Positions 15,849 to 17,995 of a stretch of 17,995 nucleotides of DNA are shown in pieces. The stretch lies in the NCBI GenBank assembly GCA_004293505.1, contig RDYY01000003.1, forward strand, positions 1-17,995. The letters run 5' to 3'. The notes below the pieces were generated by a model, which was not told the DNA's origin, did not search any database, and saw only the letters and a program-made list of their open reading frames with translations. Source of the DNA: Sphingobacteriia bacterium. GTDB lineage: Bacteria > Bacteroidota > Bacteroidia > Chitinophagales > Chitinophagaceae. The translations under genes were made by a program, and so were the position numbers. Every line of letters begins with the position of its first letter. Within the stretch, counting starts at the first letter, position 1.

Positions 15849-15868
15849 ACGTAAATAAAAACGTAAAT
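15849..15868. repeat. Direct repeat ACGTAAAT x2 in the mtaB/DUF2723 divergent gap
   Basis: ACGTAAAT occurs at 15849-15856 and again at 15861-15868, a 12-bp period, with AAAA between the copies. The second copy overlaps the mtaB -7 box. Directly repeated 8-mers between divergent promoters could be operator half-sites, but AT-rich chance repetition is also plausible. Confidence 0.4.
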
Positions 15869-15871
15869 TTG
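15864..15871 (+). promoter_or_regulatory. Possible -7 box for mtaB-like gene
   Basis: TAAATTTG is a perfect TAnnTTTG match, ending 6 bp before the ATG at 15878. Transcription would begin close to the start codon, giving an almost leaderless message. No -33 TTTG is found at the usual spacing. Confidence 0.4.
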
Positions 15872-15877
15872 CGGCCC

Positions 15878-17129
15878 ATGAATACCGCGAAAACCGTAGC
15901 ATTTCATACCCTGGGTTGCAAACTCAATTTTTCGGAAACCTCTACCCTGTCCCGGCTTTTGGAGCAGGAGGGCTTTGAAAAAAGGGAATTTACAGACCCA
16001 GCGGATGTTTATGTCATCAACACTTGTTCTGTTACCGACAATGCGGACAAAGAATGCCGGCAATTGGTGCGCCGGATCCAGAAAAAATCTCCCGCCAGCT
16101 TTGTGGTCATCACGGGTTGTTATGCCCAATTGAAACCCCAAGAAATAGCTGCCATTCCCGGAGTGGACTTGGTTTTGGGGGCGGCAGAAAAATTCAATAT
16201 TGCTGAACATTTGGGCAACCTGACCAAAGCCGACGATTTGGCCAAGATTTGCAGCTGTGATATCTCTGAATTAGAGGGGTTTCAACCTTCTTTTTCTCAA
16301 AATGACCGGACCCGCACTTTTTTAAAAGTGCAGGACGGATGTGATTACAATTGTTCGTTTTGCACCATTCCCTTGGCCAGGGGGAAGAGCCGCAGCAATA
16401 CCATTGATAAAGTCGTAGCACAGGCCAGGGACCTGGGGAAGGGTGATGTCAGGGAAATTGTCCTAACCGGTGTGAATTTGGGTGATTTTGGGAAAGGCCC
16501 TACAGGACAAAAAAACCATGCTGAAAATTTTACCGACCTGGTCAAAGCCTTGGACCAAGTAGAAACCATTGACCGCTTTCGCATTTCTTCCATTGAGCCC
16601 AATTTGTTGACCCAAGAAATAGTAGAAACGGTGGCCCAAAGCGATCGCTTCATGCCCCATTTTCACATACCCTTGCAAAGTGGTTCCAACCAAATTTTGG
16701 CGGCCATGCGCAGGCGTTACCGCAGAGAACTGTATGCCGAGCGAGTAGATTGGATTCGCCAAACAATGCCTTTGGCGGCCATTGGCGCTTGATTTCCTGC
16801 ATGGATTAGACATCAGTTATCTCCATGTTTTTACTTATTCAGAAAGGGACCAGACCAAGGCATTGGAATTGGGTGGCGTGGTACCTGTTTCGGTTAGACA
16901 AGAACGCAACAAAATACTGCGCAACCTTTCCTTCCAAAAAAACCGTTATTTCCAAGTGTCCCAAGAAGGCTCCCAAAGAGAAGTGTTGTTTGAGGCCTTC
17001 AACAAAGCTGGAATGATGGAAGGTTATACCGACAATTACATCCGGGTAACCACCCCCTACCGGGACATCCGGGTAACCACCCCCTACCGGGAGGAATGGG
17101 CCAACCAAATCGTTCTTTGGAACCTTTAA
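15878..17129 (+). pseudogene. mtaB: MtaB-like tRNA (N6-threonylcarbamoyladenosine(37)-C2)-methylthiotransferase, frameshifted
   Basis: The family converts t6A37 of certain tRNAs to ms2t6A using two [4Fe-4S] clusters. The first part (304 residues, 15878-16792) has the N-terminal methylthiotransferase domain with cluster cysteines Cys14 (TLGCKLN), Cys50 (INTCSVT) and Cys81 (ITGCYAQ). It also has the radical-SAM CxxxCxxC in GCDYNCSFC (Cys155, Cys159, Cys162). It stops at TGA 16790-16792 after AAIGA. Homologous sequence resumes one frame over at 16791 (DFLHGLDISYLHVFTYSERD) and runs to TAA 17127-17129, including the TRAM-like end. The stretch expected between them, about 17-18 residues with the conserved DxIVGFPGET motif, is absent. 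A 27-bp in-frame duplication lies near the 3' end. The gene is therefore probably non-functional, unless the junction is an assembly artefact. Confidence 0.8.
17038..17091 (+). repeat. Perfect 27-bp tandem duplication near the 3' end of mtaB
   Basis: Unit 1 is 17038-17064 and unit 2 is 17065-17091; they are identical and directly adjacent. The length is a multiple of three, so the reading frame is kept and the protein shows IRVTTPYRD followed by IRVTTPYRE. Relatives are expected to have a single copy of this NYIRVTTPY-like TRAM segment. It looks like a recent replication-slippage event or an assembly error. Confidence 0.95.
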
Positions 17130-17131
17130 AC

Positions 17132-17872
17132 TCAGAGCCATTTGTTGCACCAAGGATAGGCGACCAAACGGTCCATGGTCTTGGTGTGAGTTTGCAGGGC
17201 TTGTAGGGCTTCTTGGTGACGCAAATGGTGTAAATCTGTCCCCAGAAAATCATAAGCACCTAGTTTCAGCAATGACAAAGCCTTTTTCCTGACAGGGGGG
17301 CCATAATAATCTGTCAGCGAGAGCAGGTTCAGTTGCAAGGCACAGCCCATGTCTTTGAGGCGTTCAAAATGATCGGTATGGTGATCGTACAAATACCTTT
17401 CTGGGTGGGCCAAGATGGGTTTTTTGTTTTGCAATTGCAACTGAAAAACCACAGATTCCAAATAAGGACTGGGGGCTGCATAAGACATTTCAATAAGGAC
17501 ATAGCCCCCCTGCATCTCTAAAATAGGTTCATTTTTTTGTAAGCGTTCCACCAGGGATTCATCCACCATGTACTCTGCAGCAAAACTTGTTTCCAATGCA
17601 ATATTGGCCCAACGCAATTCGTCTGAAAGCCGCTCTGCCACTTGTGCAATTTCCTGGGGTTGATTGGGATAAACCCCCATCATGATATGAGGAGTAAAAA
17701 TGGCTTTCTGAAAGCCGGCCGAGACCAAAGCCCGGCAATAACCCAACGCCTCTTCCATGTTGCTGGCCCCATCGTCCAGTCCTGGCAAGATGTGGGAATG
17801 CATGTCGGTGTGGAGAAAAGCAAAGTCTTTTCTTACAGGAGCGGTGTGAAAGATTCTGCTCAGTAAACTCAT
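17132..17872 (-). CDS. PHP-type protein-tyrosine phosphatase, YwqE/CpsB-like
   Basis: This 246-residue cytoplasmic metal-dependent phosphatase belongs to the PHP superfamily. It matches the CpsB/YwqE/Wzb-like enzymes that dephosphorylate bacterial tyrosine kinases in capsule or exopolysaccharide control. HTDMHSHILPGLDDGA (21-36) gives metal ligands including His25 and His27. TPHI (His62), AAEYM (Glu100), LAHPERY (His156) and GTDLHHL (Asp213, His215) supply the rest of the trinuclear site. The length fits the family (about 240-260). The ATG at 17872 overlaps the stop of the upstream gene as ATGA, indicating coupled translation. The stop lies 2 bp from the end of the convergent mtaB-like gene. 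No tyrosine kinase or polysaccharide export gene is visible in the window, so the biological substrate is unknown. Confidence 0.88.
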   Translation of the reverse strand: MSLLSRIFHTAPVRKDFAFLHTDMHSHILPGLDDGASNMEEALGYCRALVSAGFQKAIFTPHIMMGVYPNQPQEIAQVAERLSDELRWANIALETSFAAEYMVDESLVERLQKNEPILEMQGGYVLIEMSYAAPSPYLESVVFQLQLQNKKPILAHPERYLYDHHTDHFERLKDMGCALQLNLLSLTDYYGPPVRKKALSLLKLGAYDFLGTDLHHLRHQEALQALQTHTKTMDRLVAYPWCNKWL

Positions 17873-17995
17873 GTAGTAGGACTTAAGTATTCGGCTGGAA
17901 ATTCCACCACCATTACTTGTCCCAAGCTTTGCAGTTGCACATATACTTTTTTCTTGCCACCGCGCAAAATGACACCCTCTTTGTCCATGAAAACA
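17869..17995 (-). CDS. C-terminal fragment of an unidentified protein, cut by window edge
   Basis: The minus strand is open from the window edge to TGA at 17869-17871 and gives 41 residues, beginning VFMDKEGVILRGGKKKVYVQ and ending EFPAEYLSPTT. The frame is supported by the 4-base ATGA overlap with the phosphatase start. The fragment looks like a run of short beta strands with a basic turn, as at the end of a small beta-rich domain. I do not recognise the family. The coupling suggests the full gene belongs to the same operon as the phosphatase. Confidence 0.6.
   Translation of the reverse strand, partial: VFMDKEGVILRGGKKKVYVQLQSLGQVMVVEFPAEYLSPTT

Noticed and set aside
15811..15879. Upstream extension of the DUF2723 gene
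   Set aside because: It would cover the whole divergent promoter gap; the conserved N-terminus begins at the ATG at 15810.
17038..17091. Tandem repeat as a CRISPR-like or variable-number array
   Set aside because: There are only two adjacent copies with no spacer, and they are coding sequence within mtaB.
17103..17121. GTTC-TTTG-GAAC hairpin near the mtaB stop as a terminator
   Set aside because: A 4-bp stem is expected by chance and lies inside coding sequence.
1..17995. Defence system, prophage, integron or IS element
   Set aside because: No integrase, transposase, nuclease, toxin-antitoxin pair or terminal repeats were seen on either strand; the genes are housekeeping or metabolic.

Overview
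The window looks like ordinary chromosomal DNA of a member of the Bacteroidota. The evidence is a set of families typical of that phylum (DUF2723/GT117-type membrane protein, VWA plus ChlI-like ATPase pair, type-2 PyrF, DPP IV-like S9 peptidase, YwqE-type PHP phosphatase), very weak Shine-Dalgarno signals, and several upstream boxes resembling the Bacteroidota -7 element TAnnTTTG. A Chitinophagia- or Saprospiria-like host is a guess from protein flavour and from the heavy use of TTG for leucine. No tRNA, rRNA, IS element, phage gene or CRISPR array was seen, and there is no gene-free stretch over 300 bases.

Layout, left to right: the N-terminal part of a secreted S9 (DPP IV-like) peptidase, minus strand, cut by the window edge; kynureninase (kynU) followed 1 bp later by an SGNH hydrolase, plus strand; on the minus strand a secreted GH13 amylase-like enzyme followed by OMP decarboxylase (pyrF); tryptophan 2,3-dioxygenase, plus; a SAM methyltransferase, minus; a plus-strand run of phosphohexomutase (glmM-like), cysteine desulfurase and a small lipoprotein; a minus-strand operon of a large DUF2723 membrane protein, a VWA protein and a ChlI/MoxR-like AAA+ ATPase; a damaged mtaB-like tRNA methylthiotransferase gene, plus; and a PHP-type tyrosine phosphatase overlapped by the 3' end of an unidentified gene, minus.

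Functional links: tryptophan dioxygenase and kynureninase form a split tryptophan-catabolic (kynurenine) pair. No known formamidase gene is present, so the SGNH hydrolase coupled to kynU is a possible candidate for that step. GlmM-like mutase and cysteine desulfurase are housekeeping functions (cell-wall sugar supply; sulfur for Fe-S clusters and tRNA thiolation). The DUF2723-VWA-ATPase operon is the least understood unit. Four convergent gene pairs overlap or abut with almost no space between them.

The clearest anomaly is the mtaB-like gene. It has lost the segment where the conserved DxIVGFPGET motif is expected, with a frame change and a TGA stop, and it also carries a perfect 27-bp in-frame tandem duplication near its 3' end. 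I found no convincing new defence or mobile system.
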